The notes under the pieces are model-generated. The model had not been told where the DNA came from. It did not search any database and saw nothing but the letters and a program-made list of their open reading frames with translations. A program made the translations under genes and the position numbers. From NCBI GenBank assembly GCA_903906135.1, contig CAIVJE010000087.1:1-34621 (forward strand): a stretch of DNA of 34,621 bases. Reading direction: 5' to 3'. This document shows positions 33,611-34,621 of the stretch, piece by piece. The stretch comes from an uncultured Verrucomicrobiota bacterium. Its GTDB lineage: Bacteria; Verrucomicrobiota; Verrucomicrobiia; Opitutales; Opitutaceae. How positions within the stretch are numbered: position 1 is the stretch's first letter; each line of letters starts with the position of its first letter.

Positions 33611-34621
33611 CTAGCCGACCACGACTGCGACGGACGCCTTAGAGGCCAGCCTGTCGAAAGAAGGGAAGCCCCGCTTCGCTGCATGTTGGCCGAGGATTTT
33701 CTTTTCGCGGAAATTAGCCGCGCGGCGGATTTCGACTCCGTTCGTCAGCGTGACATGGCTGATGGCCACCTGACCGATGCCGCGGACGGCGAGTCGGAGT
33801 TTGGCCGTGGGCGCATCAACTGGCACGGTGAATTCACGTTTGCACTTTGAGCGGGGCCGCGCGGTTTGGGCACGAAATTCCATCGTGAATCGGCTGGCTA
33901 ATTCGCGCCAGAGGCCGTCGGGGCCCAGTTGTTCGACCATAATTTTTTGCCCCGCGGGCGCAAAATTATGCACCATAAATTGTAACTGCCAGGCTCCACA
34001 AACGGGGGTGCCCTCTATGATGATGGCGGGGTTTCGGCCGGCAGCTTTTAACCACTCCCGCCATGCCCTGAGGCGGTGCGCATCCGCTTGGAGCATTTTT
34101 TCATTGGGCCCGCATATTTGGGGTGAGCGCGTCCGTACCCACATGGCGCGGGCGGCGGTGCGACCAGCTTGGAGGGCTTGGGCAAACTCGGCGGCGGTAG
34201 CCTTAAGCTGTACCAGATAAGTCGTCGCGGTTTCTCCTCGGCGCGGGGCGCCGCCTTGAATTGAGCGATCTTGGGCGATAATTCGCCGTAATTTAAATAC
34301 GGTGCGCGCCGCGGCCCGCACAAACGCGTCGCGCTGCGCGAGATATAATCTAAAAGCGAGACTCGCGGCTAAGGCCTTGGGCCAGCCAATCGATGGCTGG
34401 CAGAGGCGGCGAAAGAATCGTTCTTCGACTTGGTAGGGCTTGAGGCTTTCGTTACCAGCAAAGAGATCCCAGCGATCATTAATCTGCCAACGGGCATAAC
34501 CCGTGAACGCATATTCATCAGCGGCTAAGAGGGAACGCGCTAAGGGGCGGGCATGATCGGATTTAAATACGCGCTTGAGTCCAGCCGCGAGCATGGCGGT
34601 AGCATCGCTTACTTGAGGTTC
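33611..34621 (-). CDS. Unrecognised protein, 5' end beyond the window
   Basis: The minus-strand frame is open through the right edge; an ATG at 34594 is not necessarily the start because the frame continues upstream of it (EPQVSDATA before the Met). At least 336 residues are visible. The N-terminal part is helical with many aromatic residues (AFTGYARWQINDRWDLF, FFRRLCQPSIGWPKALA), the middle is a charged helical region (about 130-200), and the C-terminal part (about 205-300) looks like a beta-sandwich (WQLQFMVHNFAPAGQKIMVEQL, KREFTVPV, LRLAVRGIGQVAISHVTLTNGVEI). This layout resembles extracellular carbohydrate-active proteins with a binding domain, but no catalytic motif was identified. The last 20 or so residues look atypical. 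Confidence 0.6.
   Translation of the reverse strand, partial: EPQVSDATAMLAAGLKRVFKSDHARPLARSLLAADEYAFTGYARWQINDRWDLFAGNESLKPYQVEERFFRRLCQPSIGWPKALAASLAFRLYLAQRDAFVRAAARTVFKLRRIIAQDRSIQGGAPRRGETATTYLVQLKATAAEFAQALQAGRTAARAMWVRTRSPQICGPNEKMLQADAHRLRAWREWLKAAGRNPAIIIEGTPVCGAWQLQFMVHNFAPAGQKIMVEQLGPDGLWRELASRFTMEFRAQTARPRSKCKREFTVPVDAPTAKLRLAVRGIGQVAISHVTLTNGVEIRRAANFREKKILGQHAAKRGFPSFDRLASKASVAVVVG

Noticed and set aside
33445-33684. 79-codon minus-strand frame across the gap between the two right-end genes
   Set aside because: Its translation is Arg/His/Pro-rich and out of frame with the signal peptide of the hypothetical gene; it looks like a shadow.

Overview
The window looks like chromosomal DNA of a Verrucomicrobiota bacterium, probably of the Opitutales type. 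This is inferred from three things: three large TonB-dependent receptors (TBDRs) of the 'VTGS.I' plug type, a GTP-type PEP carboxykinase next to acetate and dicarboxylate symporters, and a near absence of Shine-Dalgarno sequences (only one gene of about twenty has a clear one). No rRNA, tRNA, CRISPR array, insertion sequence or phage gene was seen.

Layout. 1-364 has no gene but can form several hairpins. 365-8192 is a co-directional block: exported alpha/beta hydrolase, TBDR 1, a hairpin cluster, a membrane-anchored alpha/beta hydrolase and a translationally coupled gamma-glutamyltransferase. 8313-9508 is a phosphate-selective-type porin split by a frameshift at an eight-T run. A 54-codon gene lies convergent behind it (9521-9685, minus). 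9943-19232 is a small-acid and gluconeogenesis block: pckG, an exported hypothetical protein, a DUF485/SSS acetate-type symporter pair, dctA, and a convergent putA. 19396-22168 is an ECF sigma factor, a likely membrane anti-sigma protein, and a beta-helix/RDD membrane protein. purE follows. 22793-32800 holds two TBDR/S9-peptidase pairs, one divergent (S9 minus, TBDR plus) and one tandem (TBDR then S9, separated only by a terminator hairpin). The right end has an exported hypothetical protein without a usual start codon and an unrecognised gene cut by the window edge.

How the genes may work together (inference). The S9 peptidases and gamma-glutamyltransferase would release peptides and amino acids from material imported through the TBDRs. 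PutA would convert proline to glutamate. The acetate-type symporter and DctA would bring in small acids, and PckG would turn oxaloacetate into phosphoenolpyruvate for gluconeogenesis. This fits a peptide- and organic-acid-using heterotroph.

I did not find a clearly novel multi-gene system. The items most worth a second look are the porin frameshift at a classic slippery heptamer, the duplicated TBDR/S9 pairs with a terminator touching a start codon, the sigma/anti-sigma/beta-helix-RDD operon, the hairpin that covers the pckG start region, and the unassigned structured 5' region.
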